Source: Acidimicrobiia bacterium (GTDB lineage: Bacteria; Actinomycetota; Acidimicrobiia; Spongiisociales; ZC4RG35). From it: a stretch of DNA of 64,000 nt. The stretch covers positions 540,645-604,644 of the forward strand of contig JANQRA010000002.1 in the NCBI GenBank assembly GCA_028284765.1, written 5' to 3'. How positions within the stretch are numbered: position 1 is the first letter of the stretch; every line of letters begins with the position of its first letter. The position numbers and the translations under genes are program-made. Under the pieces are notes generated by a model that did no database searches, was not told the origin of the DNA, and saw only the letters and a program-made list of their open reading frames with translations. Of the stretch, positions 42,559 to 51,919 are shown piece by piece.

Positions 42559-43488
42559 ATGACACCAGCCCCAGCGATCGAGACGATTGACCTGACACGG
42601 TCGTTCAACGGCCTTGTTGCGGTCGACAAACTCAACCTCTCCGTCGAGCAAGGCGAGCTACTCGCACTGCTCGGGCCGAATGGTGCCGGGAAGACCACAG
42701 CAATAAAGATGCTGTGCTGCCTTCTGAAGCCCACGAACGGCACGGCCAAGATCATGGGCCACGACATCCAAGATGACCCTCTCGCTGTGAAGCAAGTCAT
42801 CGACACCTCGCCCCAAGAGACGGCTATTGCAGAACACCTCAATGCCAGAGAGAACCTGCGTCTGATCGCGGGACTACACGGAGTCGAATCTGCAGTAGCG
42901 AGGTCTAGGACGGAGGAGCTCTTGGAGATGATGGGAATCGCAGATCGGGCCGACGAGAAAGTGAAGAGATACTCGGGCGGGATGAAACGAAGGCTGAGTA
43001 TCGCTATGGCCCTCATCTCCGAGCCTCAGGTCATATTCCTGGACGAGCCAACACTAGGGCTCGACCCGCAATCGAGACGTGCGATTTGGGCACACATCCA
43101 AACCATGAAAGGCACGAAGACAATCCTTCATACCACTCACTACCTGGAGGAAGCTGACTCGCTTGCCGACCGAATCGCGATCATCGACGAAGGCAAAGTC
43201 GTCGCTCTGGGGACTCCTGAGGAGCTGAAACGGCGTGTCGCAGACGGCCAGGTACTTGTGGTCGAGGTCAGCAACATCGCTGAAAGCGCTGTGGACGCCC
43301 TTCGCATGTCCTTTCCCGACCTGTCGTGGACCGATGGACGTATCGAGATCAGGGACGAGAACGCCAACCTCTACGACGTCGCCGACATCCTTAGACCACA
43401 AGGCGTAGTCGTGGAGTCGAGTTTCAGAAAACGGATCAGCCTGGACGACGTTTTCCTCGAACTGACCGGAAAGAATCTAAGGGAATGA
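42559..43488 (+). CDS. ABC transporter ATP-binding protein, DrrA/daunorubicin-resistance type
   Basis: 309 residues. Walker A 'GPNGAGKT' (39-46), signature 'YSGGMKRRLSIA' (138-149), Walker B 'VIFLDEPTLGLDP' (158-170), H-loop 'LHTTHYLEEA', and a C-terminal DrrA-type extension ('VVVESSFRKRISLDDVFLELTG', in part). It powers export with the permease that follows (ATGA overlap). DrrA/B pairs export antibiotics or lipids such as PDIM in mycobacteria. Controlled by element P3. Confidence 0.9.
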   Translation: MTPAPAIETIDLTRSFNGLVAVDKLNLSVEQGELLALLGPNGAGKTTAIKMLCCLLKPTNGTAKIMGHDIQDDPLAVKQVIDTSPQETAIAEHLNARENLRLIAGLHGVESAVARSRTEELLEMMGIADRADEKVKRYSGGMKRRLSIAMALISEPQVIFLDEPTLGLDPQSRRAIWAHIQTMKGTKTILHTTHYLEEADSLADRIAIIDEGKVVALGTPEELKRRVADGQVLVVEVSNIAESAVDALRMSFPDLSWTDGRIEIRDENANLYDVADILRPQGVVVESSFRKRISLDDVFLELTGKNLRE

Positions 43489-44207
43489 GATCTCTCGCTC
43501 TCGCCAGGAAAAACTTCACGGAGGTCTGGCGCGACCCACTCTCGCTGGGTCTCACCATCGCCCTACCGATCGCGATGCTTCTAGTGCTTCAGCTGCTGTC
43601 GGACGTCGATGAGTTCTTCTCCGTTACATCTCTGATTCCGGGTGTGGTCCTGTTCGGCCTTGTCATGTTGATGTTCAGTGCGGCGCTGGCTTTGGCTCGC
43701 GACCGTGAAAGCGAGCTCTTCTCGCGGCTCTTGACCGCCCCCCTGCGGTCGAATGAGTTCGTTGCCGGCTATTCAGTCCCGTACCTCCCGGTTGCTGTGA
43801 TCCAGACGGTGGCGCTATTCGCGGTTGGGCTCACGATTGGCCTGGAAATCAACGGCAACCTCTTACTTGTCGTCTTGGTACTGGCAGCAATCAGCGGCAT
43901 GTACGTTGCCCTTGGGATGATCCTTGGCTCGGTCTTCACCACCAAGACCGTCTCGTTTCCCTACATCGGCATCCTTCTCCTCACAATCTTCGGCGGAGCC
44001 TGGATGGATCTCGAAGCAATCGGCGGCGGATTCCAAACCGTCGGGGATTGGTTCCCGTTCGCCCACGCTCTCGACGCGATCAGGAGCGTGTTGATCGATG
44101 GAGCCGACTTCACTGCAATAGCCAACGACTTCTGGTGGGTTCTCGGATACGCCGTTGTCACAGTGATCCTGGCCGTGATCATCTTCAAGCGCCGAATGGT
44201 GGGTTAG
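43485..44207 (+). CDS. ABC-2 type transporter permease
   Basis: 240 residues, six TM helices; overlaps the ATPase gene by ATGA. ABC-2 landmarks 'RDPLSLGLTIALPIAMLL', 'LARDRESELFSRLLTAPLRS' (in part) and 'FPFAHALDAIRSVL'. Forms the membrane part of a Drr-like exporter; two copies would pair with two ATPases. Substrate unknown; lipid or polyketide-type efflux is inferred from the neighbours. Confidence 0.87.
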   Translation: MRSLALARKNFTEVWRDPLSLGLTIALPIAMLLVLQLLSDVDEFFSVTSLIPGVVLFGLVMLMFSAALALARDRESELFSRLLTAPLRSNEFVAGYSVPYLPVAVIQTVALFAVGLTIGLEINGNLLLVVLVLAAISGMYVALGMILGSVFTTKTVSFPYIGILLLTIFGGAWMDLEAIGGGFQTVGDWFPFAHALDAIRSVLIDGADFTAIANDFWWVLGYAVVTVILAVIIFKRRMVG

Positions 44208-44221
44208 TACCTCGGCGCACA

Positions 44222-44263
44222 CCCCCCGGGGTTGTTTCCGAAAAGGGGGAGGCACGATCACCC
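44222..44263 (+). promoter_or_regulatory. MalT-like regulon element P4
   Basis: CCCCCCGGGGTTGTTTCCG, then GGGGGAGGC (44245-44253; the closest to a canonical MalT box) and a weak C-run; 83 nt before the gene at 44347. Confidence 0.62.
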
Positions 44264-44346
44264 GAAGCGAGACGACGATTCGACAATGAGATACCTCCGT
44301 CTAGGCACGAAAGTGACCGTGCCACCGGATTCGAGAGGGTGATTGC

Positions 44347-44592
44347 ATGGGGAAACGAGCGTTCAGGATCTGGGTGGCCGGGCGATTGGCCGATGACTTT
44401 GCCGAGTCAATCGATCCGAACCTCAACCAGGAGGAAACCGAAGCCAGTACCTCGCTCTCTGGGGAACTCGTAGATCAGGCACAGTTCCGTGGGCTCCTGG
44501 ACCGGCTGGGCAACCTAGGGATCGAGGTGATCCGCTTCGAGACCTATGGGTCGAGCTCCACAGAAGGCAGCCAGACGGAACCGTCTGGGTGA
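44347..44592 (+). CDS. Small conserved-type soluble protein, unknown
   Basis: 81 residues. 'FRIWVAGRLADDFAESI', then 'GELVDQAQFRGLLDRLGNLG', then 'IEVIRFETYG'. I recall short actinobacterial proteins with a similar 'GxLxDQAxLxGLLxRLxxLGxxI' core, of unknown function and frequently found with acyl/oxidoreductase genes. The last codons form an inverted repeat CAGACGG-AA-CCGTCTG (44573-44588). Cotranscribed with the overlapping MFS gene under P4. Confidence 0.65.
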   Translation: MGKRAFRIWVAGRLADDFAESIDPNLNQEETEASTSLSGELVDQAQFRGLLDRLGNLGIEVIRFETYGSSSTEGSQTEPSG

Positions 44593-46042
44593 CGCGGTGT
44601 CGCCAGGCGGCTCACGAGCGCATCCGGACAAACCTGCCGTCCAACTGGGGTCCAGGCCGGGGAGAGCGATTATCGCCGCTGCGGTACTCGGCTCCGCCCT
44701 TGCCTACATGAGCGACGACATGCTCAATGTGGCGTTGCCGTCGGTGTCGAGGGCCCTCGATGGAAGCATTTCAGAGATGCAATGGGTGGTGAACGGGTAC
44801 TTCGTGACGATGCTCTCGCTCATGCTCACGGCCGGTTCATTAGGCGATATTCGTGGCCACCGCCGCACCTTCCTGACGGGCCTCGGTGTCTTCTCGGTGG
44901 GCGCGGTTGTTGCCGCAGCGGCGGCGTCGATAGCGATGCTGGTTGCAGGACGTGCGATTCAAGGTGTGGGTGCAGCCTTGCTCCTGGCCTCGGGGCTTGC
45001 ACTAGTAAACGGTTCGTTCAGTGATCAAGAGCGGAGCCAGGCGGTTGGGGTCTACATGGGTGTCACAGCGGTCGCCACTGCGGCCGGCCCGGCCATCGGA
45101 GGGCTGCTTGTCGACGTCATGTCGTGGCGAGCGATCTTCATCGCTCCCCTTCTTTTTTCACTCGCGGCAGCCGTCGTGACCGTCCGCTCGGTGGCCGAAA
45201 CAGCGCCCAACCCGAACCGAGTTATCGACACCAAGGGAGCACTACTTGTCTTCTTGACCATCTCCTCCTTCAGCTTCGCCTTGATACGCGGACCGACGGG
45301 TTGGCTGCAGATTGAGGTGATCGCAGCCCTGACGGCGGCCGTGGCCGGTGGGTGGGCCTTCATCAGGTCCCAGCGGCTTGGGACCGATCCGATGCTCCCA
45401 CTTGCGTTGTTTCGCAAGCGGGCGTTCACCGGAGGCAACGCCGTCACTCTGATCTCGTTCATGGTCTCGGCGGGGGTCTTTCTGTTTGTCGTCGTACAAC
45501 TGCAGATCACCCTTGGTTACCGGCCGGCAGCTGCCGGTGCAGCCCTGGTCCCGCTCTATCTCATAATGCTGGTCGGTTCCCCCCTCGCCGGCCGCCTGGC
45601 CGACAGGATCGGGCCACGTATCCCGATCGTGGCCGGCAACCTCGTGCTCGGTGGCGGAATCTGGTGGCTGAGCGTCCTTGGCACGGACTCCCGTTTTCTC
45701 CCCGATGTCCTCCCCGGGCTGATCGTCCTAGCTCTGGGATTGGCAATGCTCGGCGCACCTCTCACTTCCGCCACCCTCAGCGCAGTTGGTGAACATCAGC
45801 AAGGAGTCGCCTCGGGTGTCAACAACACAGTGGGGCAGCTCGCCGGTCTGCTCATGATCGTGGTACTCCCGGCGGTGGCCGGCCTCTCAGGACATGCACT
45901 TCATGGCCCGGAATTCGCTGACGGCTTTATGAGCGCCATGAGATTCTGCGCAGCACTTTGCCTGGTGGCGGCAGTCATTGCCGCTTTCGCGTTCAGGTCG
46001 GCCCGCCCGACTCACCTCAAGACCCCCTGGGGGGTTCACTGA
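44546..46042 (+). CDS. MFS exporter, DHA2 (EmrB/QacA-like, 14 TM)
   Basis: 498 residues from ATG 44546; GTG 44597, after the small gene's stop, is an alternative. MFS motifs 'GSLGDIRGHRR' (motif A), 'RAIQGVGAALLLASGLALV' in part (motif B/C region), 'GPAIGGLLVD', and 'LAGRLADRIGPRI'. About 14 helices as in DHA2 drug exporters. 'YMSDDMLNVALPSVSRAL' is the typical TM1 region. Drug or lipid efflux by proton antiport; second exporter in this block after the ABC pair. Confidence 0.85.
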   Translation: MGRAPQKAARRNRLGDAVSPGGSRAHPDKPAVQLGSRPGRAIIAAAVLGSALAYMSDDMLNVALPSVSRALDGSISEMQWVVNGYFVTMLSLMLTAGSLGDIRGHRRTFLTGLGVFSVGAVVAAAAASIAMLVAGRAIQGVGAALLLASGLALVNGSFSDQERSQAVGVYMGVTAVATAAGPAIGGLLVDVMSWRAIFIAPLLFSLAAAVVTVRSVAETAPNPNRVIDTKGALLVFLTISSFSFALIRGPTGWLQIEVIAALTAAVAGGWAFIRSQRLGTDPMLPLALFRKRAFTGGNAVTLISFMVSAGVFLFVVVQLQITLGYRPAAAGAALVPLYLIMLVGSPLAGRLADRIGPRIPIVAGNLVLGGGIWWLSVLGTDSRFLPDVLPGLIVLALGLAMLGAPLTSATLSAVGEHQQGVASGVNNTVGQLAGLLMIVVLPAVAGLSGHALHGPEFADGFMSAMRFCAALCLVAAVIAAFAFRSARPTHLKTPWGVH

Positions 46043-46063
46043 CCGGGGGATGCATCGCCCCCC
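46023..46063 (+). promoter_or_regulatory. MalT-like regulon element P5
   Basis: CCCCCTGGGGGGTTCACT, then GGGGGATGCATCG and CCCCCC; 53 nt before the 2TM gene. It overlaps the end of the MFS gene. Confidence 0.65.
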
Positions 46064-46116
46064 GGCGCGACCGGACAATTCCCAATGCAAGGAACTCGTC
46101 AGAGAAAGGACAAGCA

Positions 46117-46389
46117 ATGACTGACGAGCAACGTCAATGGGCAATCAACCGGATCCGCGCCAAGCGTGCATTCTGGGTACACCTGGTCATGTTCGTGGCC
46201 GTGAACGCTCTGTTGGTGGGCATCTGGGCCGTCACAACGGCCGGCTACTTCTGGCCGATTTGGCCCATGCTCGGATGGAGTATCGGTCTCGTCGGCCACG
46301 CAGTGAGCGTCTTCATCGCACCCATGGATATCAGTGAACAGCGAATCGATCGCGAGCTGCGAGCAGGTGGGACCGGGTCGGCAAGCTAG
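46117..46389 (+). CDS. 2TM-domain small membrane protein
   Basis: 90 residues, ATG behind AAAGGAC. Near copy of the protein at 38984: 'EQRQWAINRIRAKRAFWVHL' in part, 'NALLVGIWAV', 'YFWPIWPMLGWSIGLVGHAV', tail 'SEQRIDREL'. Both copies follow the same regulatory element, suggesting a duplicated gene kept in one regulon. Function unknown. Confidence 0.82.
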   Translation: MTDEQRQWAINRIRAKRAFWVHLVMFVAVNALLVGIWAVTTAGYFWPIWPMLGWSIGLVGHAVSVFIAPMDISEQRIDRELRAGGTGSAS

Positions 46390-46430
46390 CTGCGTCCCTC
46401 CAAACGGGCTCGACCACTCCACCCAAGACT

Positions 46431-46468
46431 CCATGGGGGTATCGGACGGAGGGTGAATCTGACCCTAC
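46431..46468 (+). promoter_or_regulatory. MalT-like regulon element P6
   Basis: CCATGGGGGTATCG, then GGGTGAATC and a short ACCC; the most degenerate copy, but spacing is kept. 67 nt before the acyltransferase gene. Confidence 0.5.
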
Positions 46469-46535
46469 AACTGCGACCGAGCACCGGAGTCAACGATACG
46501 ACCAATCGGATCCCCACCGAGTTCGGAGGAATCCA

Positions 46536-47990
46536 ATGACACATTTGCACCCACAAGGGGGCGAGGTTTGGGGTGAGCCATCCCGGCTCGCCCCGGAAGC
46601 CACTCCATACAAGCGCCAGGCGACTCCGATGGAGCGCCTCATGACACGATCGCCGTTCGCCACCGTCACGATGGTGGCGCGAATTCGCGGTGCCGTGCCG
46701 CCCCAAACGCTGGCGAATGCTGTTGAACGTGCACGACTCAGACATCCGCTTCTGCGCGTCCGAATCGTTGACGACGACCAACACAACCCCTGGTTCACGT
46801 CAGATGGTGCCGCGCCGATCCCGATACATGTGACTCCACGCGACACAGATGGACAGTGGAAAGCCTTGGTGAGAGAAGCCGGGAAGTCCGCCTTCAAGTT
46901 CGATGAGGGGCCCCCAATTCGGTTCTGTCTCCTCCACTCCCCCGACGTCTCCGATCTTGTGATCATTTGCCATCACATTCTCTGTGACGGGCTGTCCTTG
47001 GCCTACCTGGCCAGAGATATCCTTGCCTACCTGGGCAATCCCGACGCGGAACTCGCTGATCAAGGCGGGCCCACCCCGCTCACCCCCGAGTCGATGCCCG
47101 AGGGCGTCTCACTGAATCCGTTGGTTCGGTTCTTTGTCCGCCGCATCAACCGGCAGTGGGAGGAGAGTCCCGTCTTCTTCGACCAATCAGACTACGAGGC
47201 GCTTTCGGAAGCGTATTGGCGAAGCTATGAACACCGCCTCACCTCGATCGAGCTCTCCTCCGACAAAACCGAGGAGTTGGCGATCCGGTGCCGACGTGAG
47301 GGTGTCACTGTTAACACGGCCTTGGTGGCTGCGTACGCACGGGCCCAGAAAAACGTGCTGGGCAACCGGCACCATCCAAAGTTGGCGATCGCCGGCGACC
47401 TCCGTGGCCGCATGAATCCTCAGGCTGGGGAAGCTGTGGGGTTCTACGCATCCGCAGTCACCCACGAATTCGAAGTCGATGGTCGACTGGGCTTCTGGGA
47501 CAGTGCTCGCCGACTGCAGCGGCGCTTGACCAATCGATACACCGACAAGGCTCTGTTCAAAGACCCTTTGACCTGGAGTTTTCTGAACCCCACGATTTTG
47601 GAGGCCATCAACTTCAAGAAGATCGGAAGGCTGGTCGAGGGCGACAGTCCGAGAATGAGAAAGCTGCGTGCGTTCAGTGAGCGGGATGACGTCGTACTTC
47701 GAATCCTGCGTCGCGATGGACTCGATTCGCTCGATCAAGTCGCGATCGGAACCGCAATGACCAACCTCACCCGTCTCGACTTCCCTTCGAAATATGGAGC
47801 ACTCGAGTTGGAACGACTGATCATGAAGCCCGGGGGTGCGTTCCCGCTGGCAAACGTGAACATCCTCGTTGGCGCCGTGACCGCGGCAGGACGGCTCAGT
47901 CTGACCACGGAGTTCATCGAGGACAACGTCGCCAGTGAAGAGATGGAGGCAATCAACGAGCAGGTCCTCGCTTGCTTCTCGGGCGACTAG
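46536..47990 (+). CDS. Condensation-domain / WS-DGAT-like acyltransferase
   Basis: 484 residues, ATG behind GGAGGAA. Chloramphenicol-acetyltransferase-like fold: N-terminal 'TPMERLMTRSP', active site 'HHILCDG' (146-152, HHxxxDG), and C-terminal 'AVGFYASAVTHEF' lead-in. Related to PapA acyltransferases and wax ester/diacylglycerol acyltransferases, which transfer acyl chains to lipid alcohols. M. tuberculosis DosR controls tgs1, a WS/DGAT gene. Here the promoter carries P6 instead. Lipid esterification inferred. Confidence 0.78.
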   Translation: MTHLHPQGGEVWGEPSRLAPEATPYKRQATPMERLMTRSPFATVTMVARIRGAVPPQTLANAVERARLRHPLLRVRIVDDDQHNPWFTSDGAAPIPIHVTPRDTDGQWKALVREAGKSAFKFDEGPPIRFCLLHSPDVSDLVIICHHILCDGLSLAYLARDILAYLGNPDAELADQGGPTPLTPESMPEGVSLNPLVRFFVRRINRQWEESPVFFDQSDYEALSEAYWRSYEHRLTSIELSSDKTEELAIRCRREGVTVNTALVAAYARAQKNVLGNRHHPKLAIAGDLRGRMNPQAGEAVGFYASAVTHEFEVDGRLGFWDSARRLQRRLTNRYTDKALFKDPLTWSFLNPTILEAINFKKIGRLVEGDSPRMRKLRAFSERDDVVLRILRRDGLDSLDQVAIGTAMTNLTRLDFPSKYGALELERLIMKPGGAFPLANVNILVGAVTAAGRLSLTTEFIEDNVASEEMEAINEQVLACFSGD

Positions 47991-48114
47991 GAGGACACAA
48001 CGGCGAGCGGGGAGCAATACCCAACACGCTTCCTGACCCCGTCATCGCCGCAGGCCCAAACGTCAGGGACTCGTCGGAGCAAGGCCGGAACCTCAGCGGC
48101 AGGTGCAACCGAGA

Positions 48115-48156
48115 CCCCCCTGGGGGTATCGAAGAGAGGGTGATGCCTAACCCCCC
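48115..48156 (+). promoter_or_regulatory. MalT-like regulon element P7
   Basis: CCCCCCTGGGGGTATCG, then GGGTGATGC (48138-48146) and CCCCCC; 53 nt before the oxidoreductase start at 48210. Clearest full-length copy. Confidence 0.68.
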
Positions 48157-48209
48157 TCTGCTGAGTGACCATTCGAGTGGTGAGAACAGCTGATGAGGAA
48201 GGACTGCAA

Positions 48210-49742
48210 GTGACCGACACGCAAGACCACCAAGCCGTAGTGATCGGAGCGGGTCTCGGGGGGCTGACTTGTGGGGCGCTTCTGGCCAAGCACGGTGTAC
48301 CAGTGACGATCGTCGAACAACACAGCAAGCCTGGTGGCTTCGCGACGTCGTTCGGACGGGCAGAAGGCAGGTTCCTATTCGAAGTCTCCCTGCACGGGAC
48401 TTCGATCAACGACAACGCTGTTGCCAGGGTCCTTGAGGACCTCGGCGTCCTGGACAAGATCGAACTCGTGCAACTGCCCGAGATCTACCGCCTGAAGACA
48501 CCCGATTTCGAGATCTCGGTTCCCCAACGCGACCCAGACGCATACATCGACGTGCTGACCAAGCACTTCCCCGATGAAGAAGACGGAATCCGGGGCTTCG
48601 TGCAGCACATGGTGGGTATCGCCGACGAGGGTGACCGGTTCAACAAGTTGAAGGGAGAGTTCGACCTGAGGATGTTCCCCGTCGAGTTCCCGACGTTGTG
48701 GGCAATCCGAGACAAAACGCTTGCTGACATGCTCGACGGCCACGTCGGTGACCCGTCACTCAAAGAAGCCCTCTCAGGTCTCTGGAGCTACTACGGGCTG
48801 CCGCCGTCGCGACTCTCAGCTTTCGTCTACGCCAACCGAACGGGCGACTACGTCAGGAACGGGTCCTATTACATCAAGCCGCGTTCGCAGGCTCTGAGCG
48901 ATGCGCTTGCCGAAGTCGTCGAAGGATCCGGCGACCAGATCATCTACGAAACCTCAGCCGAAGAGATCTTGGTCGCTGACGGTGCCGTCACTGGTGTCCG
49001 ACTCTCCGACGGGCAGGTTCTCCCGGCCACTGCCGTGGTCAGCAACGCCAGCGCGATAACCACGATGACGAAGCTGCTGCCCGACAGCGTTCTCCCGCCT
49101 GAATACCTGGAAAGGATCTCGACCTCGCCTCCGAGTGTCTCAAACTTCATCGTCTGGCTCGGCCTCAACACCGAATTGCGGGGCCGGGTGGACGGGTACA
49201 GCACGCACGTCACGACTGGGGCCGGCCCCGAGGCTGAATACGAGGCCAGCATGAACGGTGATATCGGACGGGTCGGGTTCAGTGTGACTGTCTACGACAA
49301 TGCTTTCGAGGGCTACTCACGGCCCGGCACATCCACAGTGATGCTGTTCACACCGAGCGGGTGGGAACCCTGGAAGAGGTTCCAGAGCGACTACATCGGT
49401 GGCCAGAAACAGGCCTACGACGAACAGAAAGCACGTTGGAGCGAAGTTCTCATTCGGCGGGCGGAAGAGACAGTGATCCCGGGTCTCTCCTCAATGATCG
49501 AAATCGAGGAGTCGGCGTCGCCACTCACCAACTGGGCATTCACTGCCAACACCCAAGGTGCGATCTACGGCTTTGAGCAGTCGATGGAAAACGCATATGT
49601 GACCAGGGTTCAGAATGAGACCCCGGTCGAGGGCTTATACCTGGCCGGCGCTTGGGGGAATCCAGGTGGCGGATACGGAGGTGCCATCAGCGGCGGAGCT
49701 GCAGCCTTCGCCGACCTGACCCATTCCTGGACCCAGAAGTGA
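48210..49742 (+). CDS. FAD-dependent oxidoreductase, CrtI/phytoene desaturase-like
   Basis: 510 residues from GTG 48210 (GAGGAAGG upstream). Rossmann motif 'VVIGAGLGGLTCGALLAKHG' (G13-x-G15-x2-G18), 'PGGFATSF' and a C-terminal FAD-closing 'LYLAGAWGNPGGGYGGAISGG' (in part), as in CrtI, retinol saturase-like and isomerase proteins. Desaturates or isomerises a polyene/lipid substrate. Operon head: followed at 17 nt by the saccharopine-dehydrogenase-like gene. Confidence 0.83.
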   Translation: MTDTQDHQAVVIGAGLGGLTCGALLAKHGVPVTIVEQHSKPGGFATSFGRAEGRFLFEVSLHGTSINDNAVARVLEDLGVLDKIELVQLPEIYRLKTPDFEISVPQRDPDAYIDVLTKHFPDEEDGIRGFVQHMVGIADEGDRFNKLKGEFDLRMFPVEFPTLWAIRDKTLADMLDGHVGDPSLKEALSGLWSYYGLPPSRLSAFVYANRTGDYVRNGSYYIKPRSQALSDALAEVVEGSGDQIIYETSAEEILVADGAVTGVRLSDGQVLPATAVVSNASAITTMTKLLPDSVLPPEYLERISTSPPSVSNFIVWLGLNTELRGRVDGYSTHVTTGAGPEAEYEASMNGDIGRVGFSVTVYDNAFEGYSRPGTSTVMLFTPSGWEPWKRFQSDYIGGQKQAYDEQKARWSEVLIRRAEETVIPGLSSMIEIEESASPLTNWAFTANTQGAIYGFEQSMENAYVTRVQNETPVEGLYLAGAWGNPGGGYGGAISGGAAAFADLTHSWTQK

Positions 49743-49759
49743 TCAACGGAGGATCAGCC

Positions 49760-51046
49760 ATGCGAAGTGACACCGAATTCGATCTTGTCCTCTGGGGAGC
49801 TACCGGCTTCACCGGGCGGCTTGCCGCTGAGAAGCTGGCTGCGCGTATCGGCGGTCGAACGGATCTCCGTTGGGCGATCGGGGGCCGCGACAAGGCAGAA
49901 CTCGAGGTTTTGCGATCCTCCCTCGGCGCTGATGCGGCAGACGTCCCCACCATCATCGGGGACAGCCTCGACCCGGCATCCATGGAAGCGTTGGCAGCCC
50001 GGACAAGAGTGGTGTGCTCAACCGTCGGGCCCTACGCCATGTACGGCTCTGACCTGGTTGCTGCCTGTGCGCAGGCCGGTACCCACTACTGCGACCTGGC
50101 GGCCGAACCCCACTGGATTCGGAAGATGATGGACACCCACGAAGCCAAAGCGGTCGAGAGTGGCGCCCGAATCGTTCACTCCTGTGGCATGGACTCCATC
50201 CCGTCGGACGTAGGGGTGTTCCTGCTGCAACAACGCGCCGCAGAGCTCTACGGGAAGCCCTGTTCACAGGTCAGGATGAGGGTGACTGAGATGCGTGGGG
50301 GTTTCAGTGGCGGAACCGCCGCCAGCCTTCTCCATGGGACGTCAGCCGGACGAGAAGATCCGACGATCGGGCGTGCGATGACCGAGCCGTACTACCTGGC
50401 TCCGGACGGGCGCCGTCAAGGTCCCGATGAACCAGATGACATGAGGTCGGTCGAGGTTGAGTACGACGAAGATCTACAGGTATGGACGAAGCCCTTCTTC
50501 ATGGGGCCCATGAACTCGAAGATCGTCCGACGAACAAATGCGCTCCTCGGCTATCCCTATGGCGAGGACTTTCGATACGACGAAGCTCGGGCTGTTGCCG
50601 ACGGGGTTTCGGGCCGATTCAAGGCGAAGGCCGAAGCTCTGGGTTATGTGGCCTTCGTCAAGGCCGTGGGGTTTCCTCCCACCAGGGCGCTGTTGAAGAA
50701 GTACGTGCTACCTGCTTCGGGAGAGGGTCCGGACCGAGCCACGCGAGAGTCCGGCCAATGGAAGGTCGTCCTCATCGGCAAGTTGGACGACGGGACCACG
50801 CTGAAGATGCTCGTGACCGGGAAAGGAGACCCGGCAACCGATTCCACTACACGCATGCTCACGGAATCAGCGCTTTGCCTTGCTGATGAGGAAGAGAAGA
50901 TTCCTGTGGGCGGTGGTTCATGGACTCCTGCCGCAGCGATGGGCGACCTGTTGCTGGATCGGCTGACCGCCCATGCGGGAATGAGCTTTGAGTTCGAGCC
51001 GATCGCACCGGTGGCAGGCATGGGCGAAGTGGCCCTGAGTGATTGA
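49760..51046 (+). CDS. Saccharopine dehydrogenase-like / trans-acting enoyl reductase family protein
   Basis: 428 residues from ATG 49760 behind GGAGG. N-terminal Rossmann 'LVLWGATGFTGRLAAEKL' and 'VCSTVGPYAMYG', 'HYCDLAAEPHWI', 'IVHSCGMDSIPSDVGVFLL' (in part). This matches the Rv2449c/Rv2953 type; Rv2953 is the trans-acting enoyl reductase of PDIM/phenolglycolipid synthesis. NADPH-dependent reduction of an acyl substrate is likely. Together with the Drr-like ABC pair and PapA-like protein it evokes an exported complex lipid pathway. Confidence 0.85.
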   Translation: MRSDTEFDLVLWGATGFTGRLAAEKLAARIGGRTDLRWAIGGRDKAELEVLRSSLGADAADVPTIIGDSLDPASMEALAARTRVVCSTVGPYAMYGSDLVAACAQAGTHYCDLAAEPHWIRKMMDTHEAKAVESGARIVHSCGMDSIPSDVGVFLLQQRAAELYGKPCSQVRMRVTEMRGGFSGGTAASLLHGTSAGREDPTIGRAMTEPYYLAPDGRRQGPDEPDDMRSVEVEYDEDLQVWTKPFFMGPMNSKIVRRTNALLGYPYGEDFRYDEARAVADGVSGRFKAKAEALGYVAFVKAVGFPPTRALLKKYVLPASGEGPDRATRESGQWKVVLIGKLDDGTTLKMLVTGKGDPATDSTTRMLTESALCLADEEEKIPVGGGSWTPAAAMGDLLLDRLTAHAGMSFEFEPIAPVAGMGEVALSD

Positions 51047-51065
51047 ACAGGAGAACAGAAAGATC

Positions 51066-51476
51066 GTGAATCAGCTATCGACCACACCAGTCAGCATCCG
51101 AACGCAGTTGGCGCTGCTGTGGGTATGCCATTTCATCTTGTGGATCTTCGGGGACATGTTCACCTTGCTCCAAGGTATGGGCGAACCCACAGACAGCACT
51201 GCCGTTCAACTCCTCGCACCCACTACGGCCATCGTGCTAACACTGATGGTGTTGCTCAACGCCACCGGCAAACCACAACTCGCCCGGTGGGCAAACCTGG
51301 GTGTCGCCCCGGTCTATCTGCTCTTTGACCTTGTTTTCTTCGTCGACGCCACCGAGGCTTGGGAGTACTACATCGGGGTCTTCTACGTTCTGTTCATCCT
51401 TCTAATCATCTGGCGCGCCTACACCTGGCGTCCGCATCAGGTGCGGCAACAGCCAGATACGGCCGAGGCCATTTAG
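51066..51476 (+). CDS. DUF6326-like four-helix membrane protein
   Basis: 136 residues from GTG 51066; a TTG at 51039 overlaps the previous gene. Four TM helices: 'LALLWVCHFILWIFGDMF' (polar residues C, H and D inside), 'APTTAIVLTLMVLL', 'LGVAPVYLLFDLVFF', and 'YYIGVFYVLFILLIIW'. DUF6326 pattern. Function unknown; operon member between reductase and SRPBCC genes. Confidence 0.7.
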   Translation: MNQLSTTPVSIRTQLALLWVCHFILWIFGDMFTLLQGMGEPTDSTAVQLLAPTTAIVLTLMVLLNATGKPQLARWANLGVAPVYLLFDLVFFVDATEAWEYYIGVFYVLFILLIIWRAYTWRPHQVRQQPDTAEAI

Positions 51477-51484
51477 GAGCTCGC

Positions 51485-51919
51485 ATGGATCTATCGGCCA
51501 CTATCGCTATTGATCGACCGGCTGCGGAGGTCTTTGAATACGCGGCGGACGTTTCTCATGACAGTCGATGGCGCACCGGGGTTGTCGAGGCAGGCTTCAC
51601 ATCGGACCCACCGCTACGAGTGGGCTCGACCGGGTTCGATCGGGGTGAGTCCAATGGTCGCGCCCTATCTGTGGATTGGACGGTCATTGATCTCGAGCCG
51701 GGCGCTTCGGTCAGGTGGCGCCTGGACTCGGGTCCAATTGTTGGGACAGGCGGCTACCTCTGCAAAGCAGAGAATGGACGGACACGTTTCACACTCGAAG
51801 CCTTGGTGACACCTGCCGGCTGGTATCGACTCATCGGCCCCATTTTCGCTCGGGTTGGTCGGCGTCAGAACGAAGCAGACGTAGCGAAGCTGAAGGCACT
51901 ACTCGAGAAGGGCCAATGA
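51485..51919 (+). CDS. SRPBCC (polyketide cyclase/dehydrase-like) protein
   Basis: 144 residues, ATG 51485 behind TTAGGAG. 'ATIAIDRPAAEVFEYAADVSHD' in part, 'WTVIDLEPGASVRWRLDSG' and helix 'IFARVGRRQNEADVAKL'. START-like fold binding hydrophobic ligand. 8 nt downstream of the previous gene. Could carry or modify the pathway's intermediate. Confidence 0.82.
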   Translation: MDLSATIAIDRPAAEVFEYAADVSHDSRWRTGVVEAGFTSDPPLRVGSTGFDRGESNGRALSVDWTVIDLEPGASVRWRLDSGPIVGTGGYLCKAENGRTRFTLEALVTPAGWYRLIGPIFARVGRRQNEADVAKLKALLEKGQ

